Shown piece after piece: positions 36,538-45,231 of a stretch of 64,000 nt of DNA. How positions within the stretch are numbered: position 1 is the stretch's first letter; each line of letters starts with the position of its first letter. Location of the stretch: contig NZ_KI271304.1 in the NCBI RefSeq assembly GCF_000469385.1, positions 12,001 through 76,000 of the forward strand. The letters run 5' to 3'. The stretch is from Leptotrichia sp. oral taxon 879 str. F0557. Lineage in GTDB: Bacteria > Fusobacteriota > Fusobacteriia > Fusobacteriales > Leptotrichiaceae. The position numbers and the translations under genes were made by a program. The notes under the pieces were generated by a model, which saw only the letters and a list, made by a program, of their open reading frames with translations, was not told the DNA's origin and did not search any database.

Positions 36538-37062
36538 ATGATTTATGAATTGGACGGGATAAAACCTAAAATATTGGGAGAAGTGTTTATTGCTGAAAGT
36601 GCTGATGTTATGGGAAATGTAGAACTGAATGACGGGGTAAATATATGGTTCGGTGCGGTACTAAGAGGAGATGTGGAGAAAATAATTATAGGGAAAAATA
36701 GCAATGTTCAGGATAATTCGACATTACATACTGATTTTGGACTTCCCTGTATCGTGGGAGAAAATGTTACTGTAGGTCATAATGTGATACTTCATAGCTG
36801 TGAAATAGGAGATAATGTGATAGTAGGAATGGGCAGCACAGTTTTAAACGGGACAAAAATCGCTCCTAACTGTCTTATAGGTGCAGGTTCTTTAGTTACT
36901 CATAAAATTCCTTATGAGAAAGGTGTTCTCATTTTAGGAAGTCCTGCTAAAATAGTGAGAAAATTGACTGATGAAGAGATAGAACATATTCAAAAAAATG
37001 CTGACCATTATGTAAAAAATGGAAAACTGTTTACTAAAACTTTGAAAAAGGAGAATATCTAA
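36538..37062 (+). CDS. Gamma carbonic anhydrase family protein (left-handed beta-helix)
   Basis: 174 residues. Hexapeptide repeats: VFIAESADVMGNVELNDGVN, IIIGKNSNVQDNSTLHTDFG, CIVGENVTVGHNVILHSCEI, GDNVIVGMGSTVLNG. The three zinc-ligand histidines of gamma carbonic anhydrases are in place (STLHT, VGHNVILHS). ATG at 36538 is chosen since homologues begin there; a GTG three codons upstream sits too close to AGGAG. Relatives (YrdA/PaaY-like) bind zinc, though many show little anhydrase activity. Last gene of the cluster before a terminator. Confidence 0.85.
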   Translation: MIYELDGIKPKILGEVFIAESADVMGNVELNDGVNIWFGAVLRGDVEKIIIGKNSNVQDNSTLHTDFGLPCIVGENVTVGHNVILHSCEIGDNVIVGMGSTVLNGTKIAPNCLIGAGSLVTHKIPYEKGVLILGSPAKIVRKLTDEEIEHIQKNADHYVKNGKLFTKTLKKENI

Positions 37063-37090
37063 AAAAAGCATAAAGTGTAGTTTGTTTAAG

Positions 37091-37114
37091 GGCAGCCTAA
37101 AGGTTGTCTTTTTT
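37091..37114 (+). terminator. Terminator of the rimM-trmD operon
   Basis: 7-bp stem with two G-U pairs, four-base loop (GGCAGCC TAAA GGTTGTC) and six T. Confidence 0.85.
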
Positions 37115-37383
37115 ATTTCACTATTGATTATTTTTATATTTTCTTAGGAGCAATAAATTTGGAAAATTACTTTGTACTTTAATAACAATGAAGCTAAAAT
37201 GATAAAAATGGGAAAAATGAAATACTGAAAATTATAAAATAAACTATTTTCTATTATTTCTGTTTAAATAGTAAATGTTAATACATTTTGAATTACAGAC
37301 TATGTTATATAGCTTAAAATATATCAAAATAGGAGCTTCAAAACATACAGAAAGTCCCTTTCTAGCGCAATATTAAAAATTAC
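37115..37383. other. Intergenic between convergent genes
   Basis: AT-rich, about 270 bases. No further gene, repeat or structured element seen. Confidence 0.4.
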
Positions 37384-37566
37384 CTATTCAGTTTTATTAA
37401 AAAACTTAAACAAATACTTTCCGCCTAACCCAATAACAGCACCTATCGCTGCTGCAGTCAATAATCCTGGAATCCATCCGTACATATCAATAACTTTGCT
37501 TCCAAGTATGGAAGAAATTACAGAGGTTACTATAATTAATAAATTTTGATATTTTTTACTGCTCAC
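37384..37566 (-). CDS. Small membrane protein
   Basis: 60 residues from a GTG with GGAGG eight bases before it (an upstream TTG overlaps that site and is rejected). Two predicted spans: NLLIIVTSVISSILGSKVI and WIPGLLTAAAIGAVIGLGG, then a short basic tail LFKFFNKTE. The Gly/Ala-rich second span resembles holin-like or glycine-zipper proteins, but nothing in the context supports lysis. No family recognised. Confidence 0.55.
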   Translation of the reverse strand: MSSKKYQNLLIIVTSVISSILGSKVIDMYGWIPGLLTAAAIGAVIGLGGKYLFKFFNKTE

Positions 37567-37670
37567 AATTTTTACCTCCACCAACGATATTTTAATTTAT
37601 TTTATCCTTCTGCGTATATATTACTCTAATTTAAATATTTTGTCAAATTACTTATTAATTAAAATAAAAA

Positions 37671-37696
37671 AGAGCAATCTTATATTGAACTGCTCT
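37671..37696 (-). terminator. Terminator of the secreted protein gene at 37724
   Basis: Minus strand: 8-bp stem with one mismatch (AGAGCAGT/ATTGCTCT), ten-base loop, followed by six T. Confidence 0.8.
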
Positions 37697-37723
37697 CTAA
37701 TTTTTACTTTATATTTTAAGATT

Positions 37724-38218
37724 TTAATTTACGGCTACTCTTTGTAGAACTTCGATTACATTTAAGTTTTTATCAAGTATAACTACTGTATTGTGTTTTT
37801 TATCAAATCCAAAATACAATCTTGCGTGTTTTTTTCCATCCAAGGCTACGTAATTATTTACATAATATACACCTTTTTTCCCTGCTGAATAAATTTTATA
37901 TGATCCGTATACTGTACTGTCATCATCAATATCGTCATAGATTTTTTCTTGTATTTCTCCACCTGTTTTTTTACCAATTTCATAGCCTTGGACTAATTCA
38001 TCTATTTTCCCTTTATTATCCTCCGTTATAAAAAATGAATATCTTTCAGGATATTTGTTGTTATCAAAACTTCCATCCATCCAGTAATAACCGTTAGGAG
38101 TTGCTCCTTCCAATACCTCATTCAATGAAATTTCCAATGTTTTATTTGAAGGTGTAAATTTTTCTGCAAATACAGACATTCCTATTGCCAACATTGATAC
38201 TAGAATTAATTTTTTCAT
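37724..38218 (-). CDS. Secreted protein of unknown function
   Basis: 164 residues. Signal peptide MKKLILVSMLAIGMSVFA with a clear A-x-A-like site before EKF. The mature part of about 145 residues is beta-rich with many Tyr, Asp and Lys (YYWMDGSFDNNKYPERYSFF, DDDSTVYGSYKIYSAGK), no Cys. No family recognised. Probably periplasmic or surface-exposed. Own terminator; monocistronic. Confidence 0.7.
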   Translation of the reverse strand: MKKLILVSMLAIGMSVFAEKFTPSNKTLEISLNEVLEGATPNGYYWMDGSFDNNKYPERYSFFITEDNKGKIDELVQGYEIGKKTGGEIQEKIYDDIDDDSTVYGSYKIYSAGKKGVYYVNNYVALDGKKHARLYFGFDKKHNTVVILDKNLNVIEVLQRVAVN

Positions 38219-38867
38219 AACTTTCCACTCTCCTGCTCTAATTTTGATTTACAAATTGATTCTATCATACGAACCTTAAAATAAACTGAAAAAAATACTT
38301 TAAAAAATAAAATTTAATATACACCCAAACCTATTTAAAATGAAACTGCTAAAATTATATAAATTGAGAAGTTGAGTTAAGTAGTCATAGCTTTTGAATT
38401 CGCTTTTAAATAAGTTTTACTATAACATAATTCAGAATATATTAATAGCGGAATATGTTTATAAACAGAATTTTGTTCTAGTATTTATTTAACAAATATA
38501 CTGTTAAGTTTATACTAAACTAAAAAACATACTAGATTTAAATAAAAAAGAAATTAAAGGGTGAATGTAATCTCAAAGACACAAAATTATAGATTTCGGG
38601 CATTTAACAAAAATTCTTAAGACATATTCAATGCAATTTTTATAATATTTTTTCATTAATATTCTATCCTTACTAATATTTTAATACATAATTGTCATGA
38701 TTTTTTAAATTTGTTACAATATATTATTACATTATTTTACAACAGACAAAAAAAATAATTTAAATAACAGGATAAACAAATTGATTTCAGAATATTTCAG
38801 TGTTATACTTGAATTATCTGATTATTGCAAAAAATAAATTTGAAATATTATTTAGAGGTGATTATTT
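38219..38867. other. Intergenic region with repeat, promoter of the malolactic-type gene
   Basis: About 650 AT-rich bases. Contains the dispersed repeat at 38333-38427. A stretch near 38532-38560 (ctagatttaaataaaaaag) resembles the LDLNK part of IS630 remnant A and may be another IS scrap. GAGGTG precedes the gene at 38868. No other ORF. Confidence 0.45.
38333..38427 (+). repeat. Dispersed ~95-bp repeat, copy left of the malolactic-type gene
   Basis: Matches 40884-40980 in the same orientation at about four of five bases, including the 20-base block gtagtcatagcttttgaatt (one or two changes) and the 22-base core at 38404-38425 that resembles the end of IS630 remnant A. Confidence 0.65.
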
Positions 38868-40502
38868 ATGAAATTAGGTTATGAAATTTTAAACAATCCA
38901 TTCCTTAACAAAGGTACAGCTTTTACAAAAAAAGAACGAGAAGAATATGGATTATTAGGACTTTTACCACCGTATATTCAGACTATAGATGAACAGGCAA
39001 AACAGGCTTATGGACAATTTCTGAAAAAAGACAAGTTAATTGAAAAAAGACATTTCTTAATGGAAATTTTTAATACAAACAGAACATTATTTTATTATTT
39101 ATTTAGCAAACACGTAGTTGAATTTATGCCAATTGTTTATGATCCTGTAATTGCAGAAAGCATAGAAAATTACAGTGAATTATTTGTAAATCCTCAAAAT
39201 GCGGCTTATTTGTCAGTAAAAGAACCAGAAAACATAGAAACTATTTTAAAAAATGCTGCTGACAATAGAAAAATCCGTTTAATTGTCGTTACTGATGCAG
39301 AAGGAATCCTTGGAATTGGTGACTGGGGAACTAACGGAGTTGACATTTCAGTTGGAAAACTGATGGTTTACACTGCCGCCGCTGGAATTAATCCCGCTAC
39401 TATCCTGCCAGTTGTAATTGATGCTGGAACAAATAGAAAAGAACTGCTGGAAAACGACTTGTATCTAGGAAATAGATTTGAGAGAGTTCGAGGAGAGGCA
39501 TATTATAACTTTATAGACAAATTTGTAAAAACAGCTGAAAAACTTTTCCCAAATTTATATCTTCATTGGGAAGACTTTGGAAGATTAAATGCGGCAAATA
39601 TTTTAAATAAATATGAAAATGAAATCACAACTTTTAACGACGATATACAGGGAACTGGAATTATCACTTTAGCTGGAATCTTAGGCGCATTAAAAATTTC
39701 AGGCGAAAAGCTTACTGAGCAAGTTTATATGTGTTTTGGTGCAGGAACTGCTGGAGCTGGAATTGCTAGACGTATTTTTAATGAAATGGTTGCACAGGGG
39801 CTTTCTGAAGAAGAGGCAAAAAAACGGTTTTATCTAGTTGACAGACAAGGCTTATTATTTGAAGACACAGAAGGACTAACTCCAGAACAAACTCCTTTTG
39901 CAAGAAAACGAAGCGAATTTACAAATGCAAATGAATTAACTACTTTGGAAGCTGCTGTAAAAGCTGTAAAACCAACTATACTTGTCGGAACTTCCACAGT
40001 GCCAAAGACTTTCACAAAGGAAATCGTTCAGGAAATGGCAAAACACACTGCAAGACCAATAATTTTTCCACTTAGCAACCCAACAAGGCTAGCAGAAGCC
40101 AGTGCAAAAGATCTTATCGAATGGACAGACGGAAAAGCTCTGGTTGCAACAGGAATACCATCAGACCCAATAGAGCTTAACGGAATCACCTATGAAATTG
40201 GACAAGCAAACAATGCTCTAATCTATCCTGGGTTAGGACTTGGAATTATCGCAACAAAATCAAAGATTGTAAACGACAAAATAATCTCAGCAGCCGCACA
40301 TTCACTAGGTGGAATTATCGACACAACAAAACCTGGAGCTGCTGTACTTCCTCCAGTATCAAAACTGACAGAATTTTCTGAAACTGTGGCACTGTCAGTT
40401 GGACAAAGCGTACTAGATCAAAAATTAAATACAGAACCCATAAGCGATTTAAAAGAAGCAATAAAAAATGCAAAATGGATTCCTGAATACAAGGATTTTT
40501 AA
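38868..40502 (+). CDS. Malolactic enzyme / NAD-dependent malic enzyme
   Basis: 544 residues. The N-terminus ([20 protein letters not shown]) and [20 protein letters not shown] are nearly the wording of lactic-acid-bacteria malolactic enzymes (about 540 residues), closer than to decarboxylating malic enzymes. Also seen: [38 protein letters not shown] (metal Asp) and the NAD-binding [15 protein letters not shown]. Malolactic enzymes turn L-malate to lactate and CO2 using bound NAD and Mn2+; malic enzymes give pyruvate. Sequence alone does not settle which, but malolactic is favoured. No malate permease or regulator gene adjacent. GAGGTG precedes the ATG. Flanked by two copies of a 95-bp repeat. 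Confidence 0.85.
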   Translation: MKLGYEILNNPFLNKGTAFTKKEREEYGLLGLLPPYIQTIDEQAKQAYGQFLKKDKLIEKRHFLMEIFNTNRTLFYYLFSKHVVEFMPIVYDPVIAESIENYSELFVNPQNAAYLSVKEPENIETILKNAADNRKIRLIVVTDAEGILGIGDWGTNGVDISVGKLMVYTAAAGINPATILPVVIDAGTNRKELLENDLYLGNRFERVRGEAYYNFIDKFVKTAEKLFPNLYLHWEDFGRLNAANILNKYENEITTFNDDIQGTGIITLAGILGALKISGEKLTEQVYMCFGAGTAGAGIARRIFNEMVAQGLSEEEAKKRFYLVDRQGLLFEDTEGLTPEQTPFARKRSEFTNANELTTLEAAVKAVKPTILVGTSTVPKTFTKEIVQEMAKHTARPIIFPLSNPTRLAEASAKDLIEWTDGKALVATGIPSDPIELNGITYEIGQANNALIYPGLGLGIIATKSKIVNDKIISAAAHSLGGIIDTTKPGAAVLPPVSKLTEFSETVALSVGQSVLDQKLNTEPISDLKEAIKNAKWIPEYKDF

Positions 40503-41028
40503 TTAATTTTTCCAATTTTTAAGAGTAAAATAAATTCTAAAAACTTAGATACTTACTGCTTATTTGATAAATGAAAAATACATGGATAGAGTAGATAGGG
40601 TTGTAACGAGTTAAAAAATACAGTAAAAAAGATATTTATTGTTATTAACTACTAAAATAGTAGATTTAAACTTATTATAAACTTTTTTTGCAAAGGCTTA
40701 CTCCCCTTTCTACTAAATAAAGAAATAATATATTTTTATTTTTTTAATAAGTTTAATTTAATTTTTTTTCAAAAAAATACTGCATAGTCCTTTAGGTATT
40801 ATTCATTAAGTTATAGATAACAAAAGATATAAACTAAATTTCAATTGACTTCTTTTACTAAAAAATATGTGTACTTGAACTCATTCAAAATTGAAATACT
40901 AAAAATCATATAAATATAAGGGTTGAGTTAGTAGTCATTGCTTTTGAGTTCGCTTTTAAAGAAGTTTTCTTATAAATCATTAGAAAAATATCCATTAATA
41001 AATATTTATTTTATAAAATTCAAATAAA
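40503..41028. other. Intergenic region with repeat
   Basis: About 525 AT-rich bases between convergent genes, containing the repeat copy at 40884-40980. No gene or clear terminator for the malolactic-type gene seen. Confidence 0.4.
40884..40980 (+). repeat. Dispersed ~95-bp repeat, copy right of the malolactic-type gene
   Basis: Direct repeat of 38333-38427. Core 40954-40975 resembles the IS630 remnant A end with a few changes. Confidence 0.65.
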
Positions 41029-41058
41029 AAATACTATCCTATTTCTAAGACAGTATTT
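41029..41058 (-). terminator. Terminator of the rplU-prp-rpmA operon
   Basis: Minus strand: 10-bp stem with one G-U pair (41049-41058 with 41029-41038), ten-base loop, six T. 26 bases after the rpmA stop. Confidence 0.85.
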
Positions 41059-41084
41059 CAAAAATATATTATACAATTTTATTA

Positions 41085-41378
41085 CTATGCTTCTACTCTT
41101 TCAGGATAAATACTTACTCTTTTTTTACCATTTCCAAATTTTTCAAATTTTACATATCCATCAGTTAACGCGAATAAAGTGTAATCTTTTCCTAATTTAG
41201 CATTAGTTCCTGCGTGAAATTTACTTCCTCTTTGTCTTACAATAATGTTTCCAGCTTTTACAGCTTCTCCATCATATTTTTTTACTCCTAAATATTTAGG
41301 GTTAGAATCTCTACCATTTCTAGTTGATCCTTGCCCTTTTTTTGAGGCAAATAACTGTAAGTTTAATTTTAATAACAT
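41085..41378 (-). CDS. rpmA: 50S ribosomal protein L27 with cleavable N-terminal extension
   Basis: 97 residues. Starts [21 protein letters not shown]27 of Fusobacteria and Firmicutes carries such an N-terminal extension with an LNLQxFA motif that Prp cuts after the Ala, exposing the N-terminus that reaches the peptidyl-transfer centre. The next part ([40 protein letters not shown]) is standard L27. Encoded after rplU and prp on the same strand, the conserved order. Confidence 0.96.
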   Translation of the reverse strand: MLLKLNLQLFASKKGQGSTRNGRDSNPKYLGVKKYDGEAVKAGNIIVRQRGSKFHAGTNAKLGKDYTLFALTDGYVKFEKFGNGKKRVSIYPERVEA

Positions 41379-41454
41379 TTTCCAACCTCCTCGATTTCTT
41401 TTTCATATTTTATTTCTTGGATTCTTTTCAAATCTTAACTTCTGAACTTAAAAT

Positions 41455-41793
41455 TTATATTTTTATTTCTTTAAGTTTCACAAAATTACTATAACTTTTT
41501 GCAACTTCCTTCAAATACAAATACATTGATTCAACCAAAATATCTGCATTTTCTAGTTCATCATCAGTCAATCCAGAATTTTTTAAATCACAGAAAATAT
41601 ACCCATCTTCCTCAGTAAACTTCAATTTTTTCTTAAGTTTCAAAGTTTCAATAAGTCCATTTACTGTCATTTGTCCTACTGACGAAACAGCTGCACAAAT
41701 TACATCTTCTCCATATTCTGAAAAATTTGCATGTCCTTTTATTTCAAAATATGTTATTTTATTTTTTTGTCTTTGAATTTCTATTCTTATCAT
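41455..41793 (-). CDS. prp: Ribosomal-processing cysteine protease Prp
   Basis: 112 residues. The catalytic pair is visible: His in FEIKGHANFSEYGEDVICAA (about residue 21) and Cys in the same motif (VICAAVSS). Prp removes the N-terminal extension of L27, a step essential in species that have it. Position between rplU and rpmA is diagnostic, and the L27 here keeps the cleavage motif. Start ATG has a weak ribosome site and may be coupled to rplU. Confidence 0.92.
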   Translation of the reverse strand: MIRIEIQRQKNKITYFEIKGHANFSEYGEDVICAAVSSVGQMTVNGLIETLKLKKKLKFTEEDGYIFCDLKNSGLTDDELENADILVESMYLYLKEVAKSYSNFVKLKEIKI

Positions 41794-41840
41794 TCAAACC
41801 ACAACAGCTTTCACAATCTAAATTATATTAAAAAATACAA

Positions 41841-42149
41841 TTAAGCATTGATTGATTTAATTTCAATTGCTGTAAAAGATTGTCTATGCCCTTTTTTTCT
41901 GTAGTAAGTTTTTTTGTTATATTTAAAGTTAATTTTTTTATCAGCTTTTCCATGAGATTTAACTGTAGCTACAACTTTAGCTCCTTCTACAACTGGAGTT
42001 CCAACTGTTACGTTATCTCTTTCTCCAACTAATAGAACTTCATTAATTTCGATGTCTGAATCAACATCAGCTGCTAATTTTTCAACTTTTAATACAGTTC
42101 CAACTTCTACTTTGTACTGTTTTCCGCCTGTTTTAATTACTGCAAACAT
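41841..42149 (-). CDS. rplU: 50S ribosomal protein L21
   Basis: 102 residues: [57 protein letters not shown] are the standard L21 blocks. GGAGGTG stands before the ATG. First gene of rplU-prp-rpmA. Its leader contains a hairpin that may be the autoregulatory L21 leader. Confidence 0.96.
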   Translation of the reverse strand: MFAVIKTGGKQYKVEVGTVLKVEKLAADVDSDIEINEVLLVGERDNVTVGTPVVEGAKVVATVKSHGKADKKINFKYNKKTYYRKKGHRQSFTAIEIKSINA

Positions 42150-42181
42150 TTATGTTCACCTCCAAATAATTTATCGCTATC

Positions 42182-42200
42182 ATTGGTATTAGCCACCAAT
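42182..42200 (-). promoter_or_regulatory. Leader hairpin upstream of rplU (possible L21 autoregulation site)
   Basis: In the rplU leader ATTGGT, seven bases, ACCAAT form a six-pair hairpin about 35-50 bases before the start, with a conserved-looking GATAGCGATAAAT next to it. L21 leaders that bind excess ribosomal protein are known in Firmicutes; the match here is by position and shape only. Confidence 0.4.
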
Positions 42201-42263
42201 TTTATGCGTATATCTCAATTAGTTTACTATATTTTCACTAATTTGTCAAATTATTTTTATAAA

Positions 42264-42350
42264 TGGCGGAAGTAGAGGGACTCGAACCCACAAGACGTTT
42301 AACCGCCCACAGCTTTCCAAGCTGCTGCCATACCATTAGGCGATACTTCC
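42264..42350 (-). tRNA. tRNA-Ser (anticodon GGA)
   Basis: 87 bases including an encoded CCA. Seven-pair acceptor stem GGAAGTA/TACTTCC, D arm GCC..GGC, anticodon loop TTGGAAA in a five-pair stem, a long variable arm (class II, five-pair stem GGGCG/CGTCT with G-U pairs), T loop TTCGAGT. The T stem has one T-T mismatch. Anticodon GGA reads UCC and UCU. Lies upstream of rplU on the same strand. Confidence 0.93.
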
Positions 42351-42477
42351 ACTTTTACAAAATAACTACAAATATTATACTAAACTTGCCTATAAAAGTC
42401 AACGAATTTATTGTATCCCATATATCTCTTTATGTGTAGATACTACTATTTTCTTGAAATTTCATTATTACCCAGTA

Positions 42478-43248
42478 TTATTTATTTTGATTTTTTCTGT
42501 AAATATTAAATCCAGTTGCCTGATTTGTTGCCATTATTGTAATATCTGAAATTTGTACGTGTTTTGGCTGATTTGCAATATAAACTATTATATTTGCAAT
42601 ATCTTCCGGCTTCAATGCCTCAATTCCTTCATAAACCTTCTTAGCCTGCTCTGTATTCCCATGGAATCTCACATTACTAAAATTAGTTTCCACAATTCCA
42701 GGTTGAACAGTAGTTACTTTAATATTTTTATCAATTGTATCAATCCTGATTCCATCGCTCAAAACCTTTACAGCAGATTTAGTCGCACAATATACAGCAG
42801 CTCCTGCATAAGCATAAATTCCAGCAGTTGAGCCAATATTTATAATATGTCCCTCATCATTTTCAACCATGCTTGGTAAAATTTGTCTTGTAACGTACAA
42901 TAATCCTTTTATATTAGTGTCTATCATTCGTTCAATATCCACAATATCATATTCCTGAAATTTATCCAGTCCCAAGGCAAGTCCTGCATTATTCACAAGA
43001 ATATCCACCTTTTTCACATCATCCAATATTTTCTTAGTAAATTTTACAACATCATTATATTTCATGACATCAAGAACGAAAATATACGCATTAGTACCAT
43101 ATTTTCTATCAATATCAGCCTTTATCTCTTTCAATTTATCTACATTTCTGGCACACAAAATCACATTGTCCCCATTTTTCGCAAAGGCATAAGCTGTTTC
43201 CTTCCCAATTCCACTTGTAGCTCCAGTAATAAAAATATTTCTATTCAT
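42478..43248 (-). CDS. Short-chain dehydrogenase/reductase (YdfG-like)
   Basis: 256 residues, classical SDR. NAD(P)-binding TGATSGIGKETA (8-19), CARN after beta-3 (favours NADP), DILVNNAGLALG, catalytic Ser in INIGSTAGIYAY, YCATKSAV with the Tyr-Lys pair, and VQPGIVETNFS. Length and the EYDIVDIERMIDTNIKG region are like YdfG-type 3-hydroxy acid dehydrogenases (serine or 3-hydroxypropionate class). AAGGAG precedes the ATG. No operon partner that reveals the substrate. Confidence 0.88.
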   Translation of the reverse strand: MNRNIFITGATSGIGKETAYAFAKNGDNVILCARNVDKLKEIKADIDRKYGTNAYIFVLDVMKYNDVVKFTKKILDDVKKVDILVNNAGLALGLDKFQEYDIVDIERMIDTNIKGLLYVTRQILPSMVENDEGHIINIGSTAGIYAYAGAAVYCATKSAVKVLSDGIRIDTIDKNIKVTTVQPGIVETNFSNVRFHGNTEQAKKVYEGIEALKPEDIANIIVYIANQPKHVQISDITIMATNQATGFNIYRKNQNK

Positions 43249-43283
43249 AAAAACTCACTCCTTATATTTGAATTTATCATTAT

Positions 43284-43582
43284 TTATTTTAAAAATGATT
43301 TTTTTAATTTATTTAAAATCAAATATACTTTACTCCTATGTTCTATTTCAACAGCTAAAACTATTAATTTATCATCTTGTATTTCAACTATTATCCTGTA
43401 ATTTTTTAATGGTTTGTACTTCCAATATCCTTTTAAATTATGGCTCAAAGCCTCCCCTTTGATTCTTGGATTTTCAGAATTGTCTATTTTTTCAGAAAAT
43501 CATAAATTTTTTTACTTGTATTTTTATCCATTTTTTGTAATTTTTTTGCTGCATATTTAGATAACAATACTCTATATTTCAC
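43284..43582 (-). pseudogene. RelE/ParE-type toxin with a -1 frameshift in an A run
   Basis: GTG start right after the antitoxin stop. Reads KYRVLLSKYAAKKLQKMDK and IYDFLKK, then stops at TAG (43484-43486). Reading on in the +1-shifted frame gives IDNSENPRIKGEALSHNLKG, YWKYKPLKNYRIIVEIQDDK and AVEIEHRSKVY, a perfect RelE continuation. The join is CTG followed by six A; seven A would restore an 88-98 residue toxin. So either the gene is dead, phase-variable, or the base count is a sequencing error. Confidence 0.8.
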
Positions 43583-43810
43583 TTAAAATCCCATTTTCTT
43601 TCCAAAATCTTCAAGAGGTATCATTGGCGATTTTTTAGCTTTTTCAGATAACTTCACTATTCTTTTTATTTCTGATTTGGAAATTTGTTCATTTTCTTCT
43701 ATTTTATCTAATTCTTTTGATATTAAGTCATTGATAAAGTTGTTATCATATTCTAAATCTTCCTTTAACTGTTTTTGTTTTTTTTCGTTTAATTCAACAT
43801 CTATAATCAT
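43583..43810 (-). CDS. Antitoxin of a RelE/ParE-type pair
   Basis: 75 residues from the ATG at 43810 with AGGAGG before it (an ATG 35 codons upstream has none). MIIDVELNEKKQKQLKEDLE then helices DNNFINDLISKELDKIEENE and a C-terminal SPMIPLEDFGKKMGF, the type of tail that neutralises RelE-like toxins. The toxin GTG abuts its stop. N-terminal part may dimerise and bind the promoter. Family not certain. Confidence 0.65.
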   Translation of the reverse strand: MIIDVELNEKKQKQLKEDLEYDNNFINDLISKELDKIEENEQISKSEIKRIVKLSEKAKKSPMIPLEDFGKKMGF

Positions 43811-43914
43811 AGTATTTCCTCCTAAAATAAATTTTGTAATTTTTTTAGAAATCGAATGATTTTTAAGTTCATTTAATAGAATATCTATATTTTTATTATA
43901 CCACAAAATTTTCA

Positions 43915-44379
43915 TTATTTTATATCAAGTTTATTTTTTTGATGAAATTTTTGTCTCAACTTCAATTTAAAAATCCCTATCCCTTTTTCAATGCTCATTT
44001 CCTGCGAAAACTTATACACAAACATATTCGTAAATTTCAAATCCATTTTTTTATTTGAACCTAAATCAACAAACATTTCCAGATTTCTATAATCACTCTT
44101 TTGTAAATATGATTCAGCCCATTCCACTAAATCTATTATATTTTTTTTATTTTTTTCATACAAATCATCATTTATACTCTCATTTTCTAAATTATTTCCT
44201 GTATTTTCCAAGTTTGAAATAATTTTCCCAATTATTTCCATTTCTACTGTGCTTCTGCTGTTTGCAAGATTTGTATCTTCTGCAAGACCGATTTTATATT
44301 TTACTTCCATAATTTCATCTTCACTTACATTTATTTCCTTTTTATTTTCCTCATCTGTAATTTTCAATCTATATTTCAT
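43915..44379 (-). CDS. Putative tube/Hcp-like protein of a contractile-injection-type cluster
   Basis: 154 residues, no signal peptide. Beta-rich start MKYRLKITDEENKK, then VKYKIGLAEDTNLANSRSTV and EIIGKI, LVEWAESYL with YRNLEMFVDLG, and FTNMFVYKFSQEMSIEKGIG followed by FKLKLRQK. This order (a strand pair, W-x-L/A-E, Y-R-x-L/V-x-x-x-V, F-x-N-x-F-V-x-x-F, G-x-G-x-F) is what I recall for about 150-residue Clostridia proteins filed under the misleading name membrane-associated protease 1, which look like Hcp/tail-tube folds and sit next to VgrG-like genes. Third gene of 46498-43915. Assignment is by memory; structure prediction would test it. Confidence 0.5.
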   Translation of the reverse strand: MKYRLKITDEENKKEINVSEDEIMEVKYKIGLAEDTNLANSRSTVEMEIIGKIISNLENTGNNLENESINDDLYEKNKKNIIDLVEWAESYLQKSDYRNLEMFVDLGSNKKMDLKFTNMFVYKFSQEMSIEKGIGIFKLKLRQKFHQKNKLDIK

Positions 44380-44400
44380 TTATTCCACCCCTTCATTTTT

Positions 44401-45231
44401 CTAAAAAACTGCTATTTCATCAATTTTTACTGTTTCATCAACATTTACAACTCCAAAATGATTTTTCCAAAATACTTTTAATTCCATTCCAAGTTCCAGA
44501 AACAGTAATTCCAAAGTTTTTATTTTTGCAATATTTACCTCATTTTTAGGTTTATTTATATAAACTATTATTTTATTTTTTTCTGATTTTTGTCTATAAA
44601 TAAGTGAATCAATAAAAAAATATTTTATTCCCAATCTAAAATTTTTCATGCAATTTACATTATTTATTTTTTCATTATAAATTAAAAGTGCTATATATTG
44701 CTGTTCTTCGCTATTCAAAAATAAAAAATACTTTTTCAAGCTTATTCCTAGAATTCCTTTTTTTATATCTTCCAAAATTTTTTCACAAATAACATCAATT
44801 ACCGTTGTTCCACTCACAAAATCAAGTTCCTGTAAATAATTTATCGCATTATTTTCAATATTTTTCTTAAATTTTTTTAAAACAGATATATTTCCCTTTT
44901 TTTCTTCAACTATGCTGTCTCTACGTCTAAAACTGTTTATTTTAGACTCTTTTTTAGGTGTATTTTCCATTGTTAGATTTTTAATTTTAGTATCTTTTTC
45001 CAGCTTATTTTCAAACTCAAAAAAATTATCATAATAATTTACAAAACTGGTAAAAATTTTATTAAACCTCACATACGGATTTACTTTTACAACCTTCTTT
45101 TTCACAATTTCATTATTCAAAAAATCTGCATTTACCTCAATATATGCTGAAACACTATTTTCCAGCTCAAATTGCATATTCAGAGGAACTGCCCATATAT
45201 ATGCGTATCCTTTTTTATTTTTATTCGCCAT
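44401..45231 (-). CDS. Unknown protein of a VgrG-associated cluster
   Basis: 276 residues from the ATG at 45231 with AGGGGG before it (two upstream ATGs rejected). Start MANKNKKGYAYIWAVPLNMQ then FELENSVSAYIEVNADFLNN, a basic linker around 90-125, and a helical C-terminal domain (ELDFVSGTTVIDVICEKILE, LNSEEQQYIALLIYNEKI, ELLFLELGMELKVFWKNHFG). The end VFWKNHFGVV is reminiscent of baseplate-type proteins, where small domains wrap around the spike. Clostridial homologues are often labelled iron-dependent peroxidase without real evidence. Overlaps the 425-residue gene by 11 bases. Function inferred only from neighbourhood. Confidence 0.5.
   Translation of the reverse strand: MANKNKKGYAYIWAVPLNMQFELENSVSAYIEVNADFLNNEIVKKKVVKVNPYVRFNKIFTSFVNYYDNFFEFENKLEKDTKIKNLTMENTPKKESKINSFRRRDSIVEEKKGNISVLKKFKKNIENNAINYLQELDFVSGTTVIDVICEKILEDIKKGILGISLKKYFLFLNSEEQQYIALLIYNEKINNVNCMKNFRLGIKYFFIDSLIYRQKSEKNKIIVYINKPKNEVNIAKIKTLELLFLELGMELKVFWKNHFGVVNVDETVKIDEIAVF

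Noticed and set aside
38868-40502. Calling the gene maeA (malic enzyme) with certainty
   Set aside because: N-terminal and central motifs are closer to malolactic enzymes; the two activities cannot be told apart from sequence alone.
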